Positions 1 to 12,880 of a DNA stretch of 64,000 nt are shown here, in pieces. Made by a program: the position numbers and the translations under genes. Under the pieces are notes generated by a model. The model saw only the letters and a program-made list of their open reading frames with translations, did not search any database and was not told where the DNA came from. Location of the stretch: assembly GCF_964340395.1 (NCBI RefSeq), contig NC_135563.1, positions 4,696,922 through 4,760,921 of the forward strand. Direction: 5' to 3'. Source of the DNA: Glandiceps talaboti (taxonomy: Eukaryota > Hemichordata > Enteropneusta > Spengelidae). The first letter of the stretch is position 1, and the number at the start of each line of letters is the position of its first letter.

Positions 1-580
1 ACTGGGACTAGAATGTCACTGCATACTAATGACTGCGTAATGTAAACCAACCGTCATTCACCGCAAACACTGGCAAGCTTATAATCTCAAATTTCACACT
101 ATGTTAACAAATTATTTCTATTTTATGCATCGGCATTTACTGCACTCAAAATCACAGTAGGTGGTAATGAATTTTCGCTCTTTACGCTATCCTTTTCAAA
201 ATCGTATGTATTTCATATCGTACTTTTTTCAATTAAAAATCATAACATAGATACATTTAGTAACCTTGTTGCATTCTAAATATTAGGTCTTCAGTTGAAA
301 TAGAAAATTTAAACCTGATGAAACCGAATACGAAATGAAGTAAAATGATAAAATCACGTGGTCTCTCAATGTTTTGACACTGCAAGTTAATACGAACATT
401 GTTCTTAATGGTGGTAGAACACTTTAGATCTGTTTAATATCTTTATTTTAAGTGTGTCATTTGTCAGAATAAATCATGTTTGTGACATATTAAACGAGTT
501 TATCTCATCTTTACATGAATCGAATTACAAAAGTAAATCACAAAATAAAGTCATCGAAGTTATGTATACTGTCACTGAAT
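1..580. other. No gene seen; unique AT-rich flank
   Basis: Unique-looking AT-rich DNA with many stops in all frames. I see no splice-bounded frame, RNA gene or repeat before the MITE that begins at 583. Confidence 0.5.
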
Positions 581-582
581 TA

Positions 583-916
583 CTACCAACGTGAAGAGAG
601 TATAAAGTTTCAATTAGGCGACACGATGTTTTGGACATCTGCTCGCATACATCATGTAAGATGTTTTGTTCGGAATTACTCAAACAAAACACATAAATCG
701 ATACTGCGCACTCATTTAAATAGTACCGTTTGTCTCACTGTGAACATAAATCAGCATTCACTATCAGATGAGACGAGGAAGATTCTACCATAACATTGTT
801 TGTGTTTAGAGTTTAAAGAAAATATAGCATTTTAATTTGTAACAAACAAATCTTATGTGAGACTTCAAAACATCGTGCCGTCTAAATGAAACTCTATACC
901 CTCTTAATTCTGGTAG
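583..916. mobile_element. MITE family A, copy 1 (TA-flanked, about 60-bp terminal inverted repeats)
   Basis: Seen: the left end begins CTACCA after a TA, and the right end finishes TGGTAG before a TA. Read inward, both arms run through a GTATARAG, TTTCAATTAGGC/TTTCATTTAGAC and CACGATGTTTTG series for about 60 bp. Total length is 334 bp with an AT-rich core. Two further copies with the same arms lie at about 23434-23779 and 45556-45882. Known: TA target duplications and short ends of this kind are typical of Tc1/mariner-class elements and their non-coding derivatives. Inferred: a non-autonomous DNA transposon. The 92-codon open frame crossing its left arm is not shared by the other copies and is not a gene. 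Confidence 0.75.
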
Positions 917-1128
917 TATATCAGTAATCAACTCATAATTATGTTGTAACTGATAAGTCGTAATAAATGTCCCTGGAGTAATGGTTAAAACGGAAGGGGT
1001 GACTTCCTAAAACTGTTGATAAAACCAATTAATATCACATTTCTTTTATGGGATGATAGAATTGACGAAAATGTATCGTTAAAACTCCACAAGATAGTTA
1101 AAACCCATTACACATACACATTTGATGA

Positions 1129-1195
1129 CATACATACATACATACATACATACATACATACATACATACATACATACATACATACATACATACAT

Positions 1196-1226
<31 letters not shown>

Positions 1227-1410
1227 TACATACATACATACATACACACATACACATACATACATACACACACACACATACATACATACATACATATACA
1301 TACATACATACATACATACATCCATCCATACATACATCCATCCATACATACATACATATATACATACATACATACATACATACATACATACATACATACA
1401 CACATACACA

Positions 1411-1446
<36 letters not shown>

Positions 1447-1524
1447 TACATACACATACATACATACATACATACATACATACACACACATACACACACA
1501 TACATACATACATACATACATACA

Positions 1525-1555
<31 letters not shown>
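1129..1555. repeat. (CATA)n microsatellite with CA, TATA and CATC interruptions
   Basis: About 427 bp of tetranucleotide CATA, broken by short (CA)n runs, TATATA stretches and two CATCCATC patches. All open frames across it on both strands (YIHT and MYVC repeats) are artefacts of the repeat. Confidence 0.98.
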
Positions 1556-2111
1556 TGTGAGTGTGTAGACATGTACATTTTTCGTTTTACTGCTCAAGTC
1601 ATGCATGTATAAAATCACACGCATCGTGGGATCCCAGCAGAAAATAAAGAGCACAGTGTATTACTGATAAATGTAGTTTTCCCATAGATTACTTTTAGGT
1701 TGTAAAATATCCTTGTGTGTTCTCTCACTCGAGATGCTTACAAAACTAACTGCCGCCTGAAATATCTTCCTAACGTGTCTCCCTCAGACACTGTACAATG
1801 AATGAGGACTGTCGAGAGATCAGACATTAAATTATTAATCCATACATGCGTTTGATCAACAGCGACATTTTATGAAAAAATAAACAGGTTGAGCCCAGCG
1901 AAGTGAAAATTAAAGCAGACCTCATCTGCCAGCCTGGCCTTAGGGAATGGACTCTTTTTTGATAATACTTTGAAATACTTTGACATAATTTCGGTGCATA
2001 TCAAAGAGAGGCGAGTCACGCTGTGTGATAGAGTATTACGTGTTTCTCACAATGTAATGAGACAGAGTGACCCAATTCAGATGTAAAATCGTGTTCACAT
2101 TTGTAAAATGA
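1556..2111. other. No gene seen
   Basis: Mixed-composition DNA with frequent stops in every frame. Nothing recognisable before the hairpin at 2112. Confidence 0.45.
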
Positions 2112-2180
2112 ACGTACGTCCTGGTTCATTGATATGTACTGTTTCCAGAAACTAGCAGGACGTACGTACGTACGTACGTA
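2112..2180. repeat. 12-bp inverted repeat adjoining a self-complementary (ACGT)n run
   Basis: ACGTACGTCCTG at 2112-2123 is exactly complementary to CAGGACGTACGT at 2156-2167, with a 32-nt loop. The right arm runs straight into CGTA repeats ending at 2180. Could extrude as a cruciform. Confidence 0.8.
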
Positions 2181-3413
2181 CATATATTGGCGTAACTTTA
2201 ATTTGATGACGACAACACATAAACTAAGCTCATTTGTTTGACTAGTTTAGAAACACAATGTACCAGAAATGTGTTGTATGGTAGTTTATAAAATAATCTC
2301 AGACTGTTCTTAAACCTGATGGCAGAAAATAATGTGTTTATACAACAATGTTAGATTCAAGCTATACGTCTGTATTATGCTAATGAGAGTAGAGACGTCA
2401 TGACTCATTCATCTGAGTAGTTACCTAACCTACCGTATTCCAACCGGCAACTCTTACATTTTCACCCTGTAGCTATATCACTGATGCATATTTTAGTATT
2501 CTATCTATTATGGTTTACGGCATTTACGCCACTCAAAGTTTTACGGTTCAATTATTTATTTCATTGACGGTATAAATTTGATGTGACTCCTATCTGTCTC
2601 TGTTCAAAGTATCATTTTAAGTGATGTTGCTCGAGGTAAATCATAACCTTTCAAAAAGCAAGCATCTACTTTTTCGTCACCAGCTGCATTACGGAGTTAA
2701 AACGCAAACAATAATACATCGGTTCATAACTTAGACCAGTAATAGGGTTACAAGGAGTCATTTTTCACCAACTATTTTTATTTTTACAAAGCAGTTAGCA
2801 GACCTCGTGTGCGCAAGATTTCATTTATTTTTCTCGACATTAATTGTCAGAAAAGTAATCCGGAAACTAATTTACTTGCGAAGGAATGATTGTGAAGAAA
2901 AGTCATGTCAACAAATCCTGTCCTTGACACGCGATTTCATTAAATTGTCATTAATGGCTTTATGTTTTTCGCGCGAAAAAGTTTTCCTAAATTAATTTTC
3001 AGCAAGCCACAACCTCCATTAAAAAGACTTGTCCACATTCCCATACTGTCAGTTGTCTTTTAAATGGCCATTTTAAACCTACTGTGGCCTCTGAAAGACC
3101 CTTTTAAAATGTAATCTATATATTTTCTACATTAGGTCATCAGCCGAAATGAGTGACAGTGCGTCAAACTAAAAAAAAAATGGTATGTCCTTGATAGCAC
3201 AAAAGGTTGAATGTGTAGATAGAAGATGATTATATACACTCTGTGTCAAAGGCCAAGACTTGATATGGGAAAAGTGGAGACGTGGCAGATTGAATTGCAA
3301 CGAAAGGTTATTCAGAACACAGTTGTTTTTCACATTGTATGTGACTTTGATGTTTTCCTTGTCAGTCACTGTGTCTACTTTAACGTCAATCACAATGTAT
3401 GAATGCCATTACG
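2181..3413. other. No gene seen
   Basis: AT-rich unique DNA. A short palindrome centred on AAATGGCCATTT lies near 3065. A 62-codon frame at 2807-2995 has no recognisable domain and nothing else supports it. Confidence 0.45.
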
Positions 3414-3726
3414 TAGGCGAAATATCAAACTATGAGGCTTGTGTGCATAAATTGACCCGAAAAGATCTTTCGAAAATAAACAGTATGGTTTGTCGATGTC
3501 ATAATATCACGGCATAACCATCAATGTGTGTCAAAAAGTCACCCATTTACCAACTGTTCTCGAGTGTTAGGAGAAATATCTAGCTAGCTGTAAGTCTCGT
3601 GTGCATATAAATGACATGAATGTTTTTTTTCTCTCCGAAAATAAAGAGTATGCTTTATATCATTCTGCGGAGTAGCAATTAATGTATGTCAAAATGTGCC
3701 CCATTTTGTAACTATTCTCAAACTGT
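3414..3726. repeat. Tandem duplication of an about 155-bp unit
   Basis: Unit A (3414-3567) and unit B (3568-3726) both start TAGG(C/A)GAAATATC. They share GTGTGCATA, CGAAAATAAA(C/G)AGTATG, AATGT(G/A)TGTCAAAA and the end AACTGTTCTCGAGTGT/AACTATTCTCAAACTGT. The copies are clearly diverged and carry indels. An 85-codon open frame (3260-3517) overlaps unit A only and is not kept in B. Confidence 0.75.
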
Positions 3727-4465
3727 TAGTTGAGTAACACTGATTATTTACTTTTATATTCCATATGTAATGCCTGAATTGCCTCAACTGCTCATACGGC
3801 AGATTTCATAATTACACCTAATGTTTAACTATTGCTTTCGACACATTGTTTTCATTACAGGCCTGACAACTGTATAACTTTTATATTTAAAGGGGCACAA
3901 GCTAAGTTTATATATTTGTGGGATGTATTTTTTTCTGCATCTTAAAAGGTACTCACTATTCTACTTACCGATATAACCACCACTTGCAGTTGATTGAACT
4001 CAACCCCATTATTAGAATATAACTTATAAACCACCCGATGACGTAATTTACGGTACGTATCAAATATTACTATACATGAATTCCCTACTATGCAATCGAC
4101 AGTTCTAAGAATGCCAAAACACATAGTGTAATGTCATAGAAGGTCTTCTCGACATTAATATTATACTAGCATAGTAAATATACCATTTTAGAAGTATTTT
4201 CACGTATATTAGCAAAAAGCTTATAAACTCAGATTGTGCCACTTAAAAAGATTCTACATGCTGAGTATTCAAATGGAAACCAGAGATTTGATTGTGATAG
4301 AAAAGAAGACCGCACAGCGAAATATTTGTGTAAATATTTATGGTTACACAGATACACATGGGACATAACGTTTCCTCACTATCTCCATCTGTATACTAAT
4401 ACAGCGACCACTATTTGTGTATTCTCGTGTCTCTACACTTTATTGGCTTATATTAAGTTGAACAC
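3727..4465. other. No gene seen
   Basis: AT-rich, no repeat pair noticed. Open frames at 3942-4124 (minus) and 4236-4499 (plus) are short and featureless; the latter runs into the AT repeat. Confidence 0.45.
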
Positions 4466-4802
<337 letters not shown>

Positions 4803-4803
<1 letters not shown>

Positions 4804-7800
4804 TGTGCACATTCTTGTGGTGGTAGTTAATACGTTTTATGCATTGAAAACAACGACATTTGCACACATTTGTCTTCCCTTCCAACCTCAATTTCGAATA
4901 AATACTTTGCGTGACTTCCGAGAGAGTCGTCATTACAAACAAGATTACTCTGTTGCCAGGGACAACTATCTCCCTCTTGTACATAACAATCATTATCACA
5001 ATCTAACCATAGACTGTATATGATCTAACAGACAAAGCGTGTAAGTGTACCATTCTTCAAAATCAAATTCTGTTATTTTTTGTCTTCTTTTGGCGATCTT
5101 TAAAAAAATAAATGTCCTACGATCCGAAATCAGCAACAAGCTGTCACAGAATAAAATTACATGGAAGTGATTGACGGCTTTGCAATTATTGTACCTGACT
5201 TAATGTCTACGATAAGATGGGTGTGAAGCATGACATTCTAGACGAGGGTAGTGCAGGCCTTGTGTAGACTGCGAACTGTAGGCTATACCGTGTACAATAC
5301 ACAATGGAAGTCAGTTGTCTTGAAACGTCTGGCTTGCGTGATCTTATGACATCATCGTCTATTAATTCAAATATATTATAACAACGTATAATTGTTTTGG
5401 GGTTGCAAAGGCTTAAATCAAATGATAATACTTCAATTGTTTTTTTTTGTCATGCCATACGATTTGGTAATTTTAGTAAGTTATTTGCCAAGACAGATAA
5501 TGCAATGTAGTATTGTTAGTAAGATATAGGGTGAGCCAGCCTTCCATTGTACTGTGCCAAAAAAATATAGAAAGTTGACGACTAATTTGCATACGAATGA
5601 CACTTCGCCTTCTGTCCAGCAGTGTTACTAGATACTATGACCTCATTTTGCCAATTTGTTTTCAAACAAAAACTACGACAGGTGAAATGACTGACAGAAA
5701 GCTGACTATTATTGTTTTATGTTCACATATTTTTTTCATTTTAAAAAACTTTTTGGAGATTGCTGACGACAAAGAACTTACAATCAGCAAGGCAACTACG
5801 GGTTTGACATTGACATTGACATTGACATAGTAGACATTGACTTTGCCTTGAAGTAGCTGATCCAGTAAAGCCCGTGGACACAAAACTGCTATCCAGCATA
5901 TCACACAAATTATGTAATCAGCAGCACGGATATATGTATGTATGGCTAGGATACACGAAACTGGCTTAATTGCCATAGAAACGGTCTTGTTTTCTCGTGA
6001 AGTTTTCAAAATTACTACCCGCAATGAATCACAAAGGCGCAGTTGTCCTGTGGCATTTGAAAGTGAAATTCTTTCTGTTTACTGTGAAGGTTTTATTTCC
6101 GATATTAATGGCAGCGACACCCAAGGGTTGAACCCTTACATGATGCAAACATCTGTAAAACCTGAAATAGTTGTGTCTTATTTCATATGAAATTGCCATG
6201 TAATTCATATTCACCAATGAACCTGTAACGGTGGCAACCTGTTGGTTCATGAGTAAATAAATACATAAATAATAACGGTTGTATCCATATAGTAGAGTTA
6301 AAAACCCATTTATTGATGAACCTGGATATGGAATTTCCAGATAAAGTCATTAATTTTCTATTTTGCTGTTTATGGAATAACGTGAAGATAAGGATACTAC
6401 ATTTGTCATGGTGAGCAACGAATAAAGAATACATGTTAATAATGATAATAAAGCAAACATTAAAACTTAAAACAGGCACAACTGGACAATCGTTAATAGG
6501 GTAGCTGTCCGATGGCAATTTTTGGTGGGTGGGGACGCAATGTTCTCTGGATGATCATTCTTTTTCTCATTAGTATGCAAGTAACGTTTGCGCAATCTCT
6601 ATTTCTTACACTGTTTATCTTGTTAATATTCTGCGAGCATTGTGTTGTCACACATCTATCATCATTCTTAAATGTAGCGTATGTAGGAGCAAAGAACCGG
6701 CAATTGAGGCGAAAGAATTGCCGGGAAAACATGTAATTGCAGTGACGGGTTAGCGCCAATGTTGAAAGTCGAACTGATCATTCCTCCATTTCAATGTATT
6801 TTTATTTCGTTGACTGCGTCGTGTAGTGCAAACATTACATCAGGTTGTCGTGCACGTACGCTCGTCGAATCACAGTGAATACAATCAGACGATGATTGGT
6901 GTATCAAATCAGAGAGAAATTGAAAGTGAACACTGGGTCTTCGGATGAATAGAACTATTTAGTCCTATAATTGGTTCAGGGCACATGTTGATCGCATATT
7001 TCCCCCAGACTATTCTTTACATACCACTTATGCCATTATCTCTGCACAATTCATAATATCAGACAGTGACATTTTATGTAATCTATTTTCAAGGGACATA
7101 TACCTGATTGGGAAATCCTCTCTTAAGTTACACTAACGAAAATGCAATCATCAATATTGTTATATGCTTACGGCAGAACTCCACAAATTCCCCACTGTGA
7201 AAACAATGTGTGGAAATGGATCAAACACGAAATATTATTAGAAAAAAAAAGAATTGCATTTTTACATATCTGCCGCAACTTTGAGTTACTGTCGTAAAAA
7301 ATTAATATACATTTAAATTGTTATTCTGAAATTTTCCTTCCAAACGATTAAAAAACAAGACTTGATTATGTAAAGGTTACGGTATGTCTTCAGAGGAATG
7401 TGGACCCCCCCCTCCTCAATTCCAAACGTTCTTATGGAGGTGATGTAATAATACCAAATTTCCATAAAAATCAATTCTGTATAATGAGAAATATAAATTA
7501 TTAGGCGTCAAGTTTACAAATACAGAGCTTTGTGATTTTTATTTTAACTTAAATACAAATGAAGTTATTCAGCATGAAATGCGTAGCCCGGCTCAACAAA
7601 AATTGTACCAACATTGCTACATTTCATTGTATGGCTTAACAAATTCTTATCATTAAACATGGCTACATACCACCGACCGGTTCGATAATAATTTGGTAAC
7701 ATTTTAATATAGTTTGTATGTTAAAACAGATCTTGGCAGAGAAATCGTTAACAATGTATCAATGTGTGATTTTATGAATATTCCGACATTGTAAAATAAT

Positions 7801-8769
7801 AGTGTCCTAATCAAAACAAAATATTAATAATGTAACAATTTGCTAAGACAATGTGTCATGGACAAAGAAAATAGTAATGGTTTATTTCCAAACGTTGTGA
7901 CCCACTGGTCAAATTACAAAGGTAAAATTTTATTTTCAAAAACGTAGAAGAGACAAGAACAATGTTGACTGCTATTAAATGGTAATATGACCGATTAAAA
8001 TTTATTACAGTGACGAACACACAATAGAGACGATGACTAGTTTGCAACAGGTTGAAACAATAAACAACCGGATTGAGTTCTTTCCGTTTAGTTCTTACTT
8101 TAAAGTTCTTGTTGGGTACCTGAGATTTATGTTGGAACATGGTGCATGAGTTTGACCTGTTTTTACACTTGAGAAGCAAACTTGCGACAAACGTTGTTAA
8201 TTTTTTGTTGTTGAGCCAGACATGACATGTCTCACTGTTTATAAAAAAAGTCTCTGGAAACAAATGTAGCAACGTTTGTAAGAGTTTTGTCGTCTGGGTA
8301 TACACCCTTAGTTTTCAGATAAAATGGTTTCTAGTACGTTTACCCATTTGCATCATATTGCCATTTGTATAGTAAGATTACTCATCTGCATCAGATTGCC
8401 GTTAGTGTTCACTTTCTAAGAAATCATGAATTTGTAATTGAAATTAAAGATTTACATGAAGTGTCCGTAAGCCACTTTACATCCTACAATAAACAATTCA
8501 AAGTCAAACAATTCATCGGGGTTTAGGTAGAATAATCCGGATTTACGATGATATCAGTACTTTAAACATCATTCTATAATCCTAAGATTGACGCCAGAAA
8601 TTACAATGCACCCCAAGATTTCAGTTTATATATATACGAGGACACCACACGGTTATAGTTTTATGTGAGCGAGAATGAGGACATTGAATGAGGGCAACGT
8701 ACTGTTGGCAACATTGTAGACCGATATTATGAATATATACCATAATATTATATCTCCACTTAGTGAATA
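4803..8769. other. No gene seen in about 4 kb
   Basis: Low-copy AT-rich DNA. Items noticed are a (TTGACA)n hexamer run near 5810-5829, a small palindrome around 6215-6250 (TGAACCTGTAACGG with its complement) and a poly-C tract at 7406-7415. The longest frame is 149 codons on the minus strand at 7856-8305. It has no domain, no compositional shift and no conserved motif I can recognise, so it is left unannotated. Confidence 0.4.
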
Positions 8770-8929
8770 GTAAGATTTATTCTAAGAAGGGTTTTATAGT
8801 AACAAATCCAAGCGTTTATTGTTTGTCTCGCAAGCCCGGATGACAAAAAACACTCAGAATGAGAGGGTCCGGGAAATGCTTCAGTTTTACAGGCACCATG
8901 CTTAATAAAGTACGGAGGCTTACAACTAT

Positions 8930-9310
8930 TCCTTGAAACCATTACGCCTAAAACAAATAATTGTTTGTTACCCGACCCCACCCAGCTTTTCACTGCCGAC
9001 CCTAAACTTTTGTTTAAGTATTTGCGAAAAAAATAGTAAAATCGCAAAAATTGTGAAGTCTCACGAGAAATAGTGGATGTGGAAACTGACATCAACTTAA
9101 AAAGACAAAATAAAACTGTTCTTCCAATCTGTAATAGCTTTACATATGATAGGAAGAATTAAACAACAGAGAGACCATATGGAAAACTACGGAAAACTAG
9201 ACATTCATACAGAAAAAAATTATATTATAAAATAAAATAAAAAATCTACATACCCCTCCTATTCTAAAATTGAGCGTAATCGGAACCACACAATTTCTTT
9301 TATTAGGCCT
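8930..9310 (-). repeat. Dispersed T-rich repeat, family C, copy 1
   Basis: Read on the minus strand from 9310, it contains TGTGTGGTTCCGATTACG, then CTCAATTTTAGAATAGG, a long T-rich tract, a TTTTCCATATGGTCTC segment and ATTACAGATTGGAAGAA. The same series in the same order occurs on the plus strand at 35415-35645, and its first part at 12690-12745. Beyond about 9110 (toward 8930) the minus-strand copy has no counterpart in the window, so its 3' limit is uncertain. An open minus-strand frame at 8760-9095 overlaps it and is not credible as a gene. Class unknown; I see no terminal repeats. Confidence 0.65.
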
Positions 9311-9889
9311 TATAAGAAAATTCCATCGTAAGTCGAACAGTTCAAGTTGGACATTCACTTCAACTCGACCGAATAAACGAAAATACTGTAAAGCTCTAAT
9401 TCACGTGTAGCAGCGTAATCACCATAATTATCTACCAGGCTTATCAGTTTATAGTGTCGTAGGGATTGGGTACAACGCTGTCGGAAACCAGGTTATCTCT
9501 AAAAGTATGTCACCGGCACAAATGAGAATAGCCTTCAGATGAAGAAAGGTGATCCGTGGATGATTTGTTGAATACAATGCAGTCAACTGGAGAATGCGTC
9601 ATGCATGCCATACGTGTCTATATATATGACCCAGTAGTGTACCTTTTGACAATGCCAGACGTCCAACTGCGAACTGAAGACAAGTTTAATATATTTTTTA
9701 TGTGGCATGTTCGATTCAAATATCTGATTAAGTGACATTGTAACTAACGGTGTGATCATTTTTTTTTTACCTAATCCATCATATTTCAAATATTGATAGC
9801 TATTATCTGACTAATGCGTCTGAACTTGCAGTCTTTTATCATAACTAGTACATGCATACCTTTTTACCATATGGTATTTATATAATATT
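9311..9889. other. No gene seen
   Basis: Unique AT-rich DNA between the T-rich repeat and the long-inverted-repeat element. No repeat pair or RNA-like fold noticed. Confidence 0.45.
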
Positions 9890-10539
9890 CCCCAATATTT
9901 CTCTTCGTTTAGCCAAGCAAAATACGAGTGACCTATGGGGTCACTCGTCTATTGACTCGTAGGTAGTGACAACCCTTATGCCACGAGTATTTTCTGGCTG
10001 AAAGAAGGAAAGTGGCGGTAATTTTGAACGTTTTAAGTAAGTCACATATCGGACACAACAGAACCAGTGACGTAGACACACGTTGTTGTGACGTAGATCG
10101 ACCAGAGTATGTATTCCATATTTTGTTCTAAATAATGGGTCTTGTCAGAGATATACAAGTATTCCTCTATCCGTCACTGTTGAACATTGACAACGTGAAG
10201 TGGATGAGGCGTATTGACGAGATATGATTCTTTGACCCCAGGCAAGACTCAGTTTATGTCATTTGTTTACACTGCACACTCAGTGGGAAGTGATAACCTA
10301 ATGCAAATACGTATATCTTAGGAAAGATACATGACTAAATAGACTCATACTACGCCAATGAGTAGTTCATGATCTAAGATAGAAAGCACTCAACGAGCCA
10401 AGTGATTATCCACCGGCTTTTATCATTCACTGATCAAATTTGTTACTGCAGGGGATACACCGAGACTTAAGAAAACACGGAGGCAAAGTATTCTATAGGA
10501 ACACTGTCGTTAATCCGTCTACGTATGTCAGCTCCAATT

Positions 10540-10626
<87 letters not shown>

Positions 10627-12163
10627 ATCACAAAAAATAGAATTAAATTATTACAATTAAATTCAATTAAAAGAGACGATCAATTTAGCATCATAAGATA
10701 ACTCACTGTGTTATGTACGTTACATGTAATGTAAACACTCCGTTGGTAGGAAACTGAATTCGTATAAAATGAATGTGTGTATATTTCATTTAATATAAAT
10801 ATTAAAATATTTCACTGTATGAAAACGTATTTATCTTCACTCAGAATCAAATTAGAAATCCTCTCTCAGACACCTATTAATCATACTAGAAGTATTCGAT
10901 GAAATAAATTGTCTGTTTATGTAGCAAGAAAATGAATCAATGAATAAGGTTTTATTGTATATACACGTCTTTCTGATAAATTACATTAGCATCCTGTCAA
11001 TATTTAATTCAAGTAAGTCATAGCACTCTACATTTTGGATGATTTAGTTCTGTGATGGTGGAATTCAGTTTGGTGGAAAATAATAAAATATAACATGTGC
11101 GAATTACCAACTAAAAAGAAGTGCTTATGTATGCATTTATTGGCGTATATACATATATGTACCACGACACCTTCTCGGTCCATAAAGCCATGTCTGTGAA
11201 TGATGAAAAGTATAAACTAAACGAAGCACAACATAATGCTATTTATACCATGGGTTACTCATTGATGTTCGCACCTAGCCGACAGATAATGTAACTATAT
11301 AATACTAAAATCACGCTCACATCTCCTTGTACACGAGATCACGTCTACTTTAGGGAATTAACTCATGCTACACGATGTCTATGGTTAACTTGGATCATTC
11401 TAAATGGCCAGGGAGCAGATGGACGCTCTTTGTTTTGCCTTCAGCTCACCCACTTCCCTTCTCTAAAGTGAATTCATACTTTATTCCAACTTTTAAATTC
11501 TTCTAAATATAAATTATACAATACTCAAATGATTGGATGACAAAATCATTAACACCATAAACGAATAAACCGAAGTGTTGTTGCTTTAATAGAAAGCAAA
11601 TAATATTGACAAAATATGAAAAGTAGTCAGATCGCGCCATTCCTCTTCCAGCTGCCTGTAATCAGTCATTATTTGACAATGTTGATATTTTAATAACTCT
11701 TAATGTTTTCAGCTCAGAATACTACTCGTGAAATGTAAATATTTGTTCTAAGTATTAATTCATGACAGCTGAGAGTTCACTGTGACCTCGCGTCACATCA
11801 AAATTTTGAATATCAGAAAATTGTGTTCTGTCATCGGTAATACATGCACAAGCCAAGTTATTGCCTTTGAACAGAAAATATAGATTATATACCCTGGTCG
11901 GTCTACATCACGACAACCCTTGTCTACGTCACTGGTTCTGCGGTGCTCGAAATGCGAATCAAAACGATTCAAATCGCCATTATGATTCTTTGATTTTTAA
12001 AATCTCCTGAAGAAGTGTAATCATATTATTCCCCAATATTTTTCTGCTTTCAGCCAGAGCAAATGGTTTTGTCACCACGTGGGTCTGGTGACTCTTACTG
12101 ACAATGCCTCTTAATTCATTCGTATTTCCGTGGCAGAACGAAGGAAAATATTTGGAGTAACAT
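9890..12163. mobile_element. Probable 2.3-kb non-coding element with long inverted arms and internal hairpins
   Basis: Seen: the arm at 9890-10140 and the reverse complement of 11865-12163 align. Both contain the block ACCAGTGACGTAGACA, then TTGT(T/C)GTGA(C/T)GTAGA, then CGACCAG(A/G)GTAT, with a TATTTT end. Each arm also carries a hairpin of about 140 bp whose sides read CCAATATTT, CTTCGTTTAGCCA and CAAATACGAGTGACC or close variants and their complements. The core (10141-11864) has no long open frame other than one made by the GA repeat. Inferred: a foldback-like or MITE-like DNA element. I could not identify a clear target-site duplication, so the outer edges are approximate. Confidence 0.6.
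10544..10624. repeat. (GA)n microsatellite
   Basis: About 81 bp of uninterrupted GA dinucleotide inside the 9890-12163 element. The RERERE open frame through it is an artefact. Confidence 0.99.
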
Positions 12164-12689
12164 CTAAATATTTCTATTTATAGACAAGGTCGCTTTCACC
12201 AGTCTGTGCATTTTAATCTTTTTGTCAAATAAGTGTCATGTGATAAAATCATGTTTGTTGACATATAAGAGCCGTTCATAACTGTGACAAGCAGATTAAG
12301 TAAATGACATAATATATTATAAAAAGTGAAAACGTCTTTCGTTTTTGTAATCTACACAATAATAACAATTGAACCTAACTATCACTGGAGAGATCGAATT
12401 AAATCGGTACGGTCAGTCTCGTCTGTCATAAGATTAGATCGTCCATTATAATCATTTTGTCTTTGTATCAACTAAAGCATAAGGCCATTGGATTTGGTAA
12501 CCACTGCAACAAGATCTGCCACAATGTGTCCTGGGATAATAACACTAGAATTTAGGCCAGAATTGGTTAAAACCTAAAGTAAAGGAAGCAATGTATATCA
12601 GACAGAGGAGACCCATCATGAACCAAGGATACCAACTACCAACAATTTACGGACTATTACTCCGTCAGTTCGGAGAGAGACATTAACGC

Positions 12690-12745
12690 TGAGGCATAAA
12701 AAATGTGTGTGGTTCCGATTACATTCAATTTTAAATACAATGTAA
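12690..12745 (+). repeat. Dispersed T-rich repeat, family C, truncated copy
   Basis: GAGGCATAAAAAATGTGTG, then GGTTCCGATTACATTCAATT matches the beginning of the copy at 35415. Similarity stops after the AATTTTAAA segment, shortly before the TATG array at 12776. Confidence 0.65.
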
Positions 12746-12775
12746 TAGTGCATAAAATTGCAATATTTATTACCT

Positions 12776-12880
12776 GTATGTATGTATGTATGTATGTATG
12801 TATGTATGTATGTATGTATGTATGTATGCTATGTATGTATGTATGTATGTATGTATGTATGTATGTATGTATGTATGTAT
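12776..12880. repeat. (TATG)n microsatellite
   Basis: About 105 bp of TATG with a single CTATG phase break near 12829. A (TGCC)n scrap follows at 12947-12958. Confidence 0.98.

Noticed and set aside
515-793. 92-codon plus-strand open frame
   Set aside because: Crosses the left arm of MITE copy 1 and is not preserved in the other copies.
1016-1654. Long open frames of YIHT/MYVC repeats on both strands, here and at many TATG/CATA arrays
   Set aside because: They are translations of tetranucleotide microsatellites, open in several frames at once, with no unique sequence or start context.
7856-8305. 149-codon minus-strand open frame, the longest outside repeats and transposons
   Set aside because: No recognisable domain, no codon or composition change against flanks, no splice-linked neighbour; plausible by chance in 64 kb.
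8760-9095. 111-codon minus-strand open frame
   Set aside because: Overlaps the dispersed T-rich repeat family C and has no protein motif.
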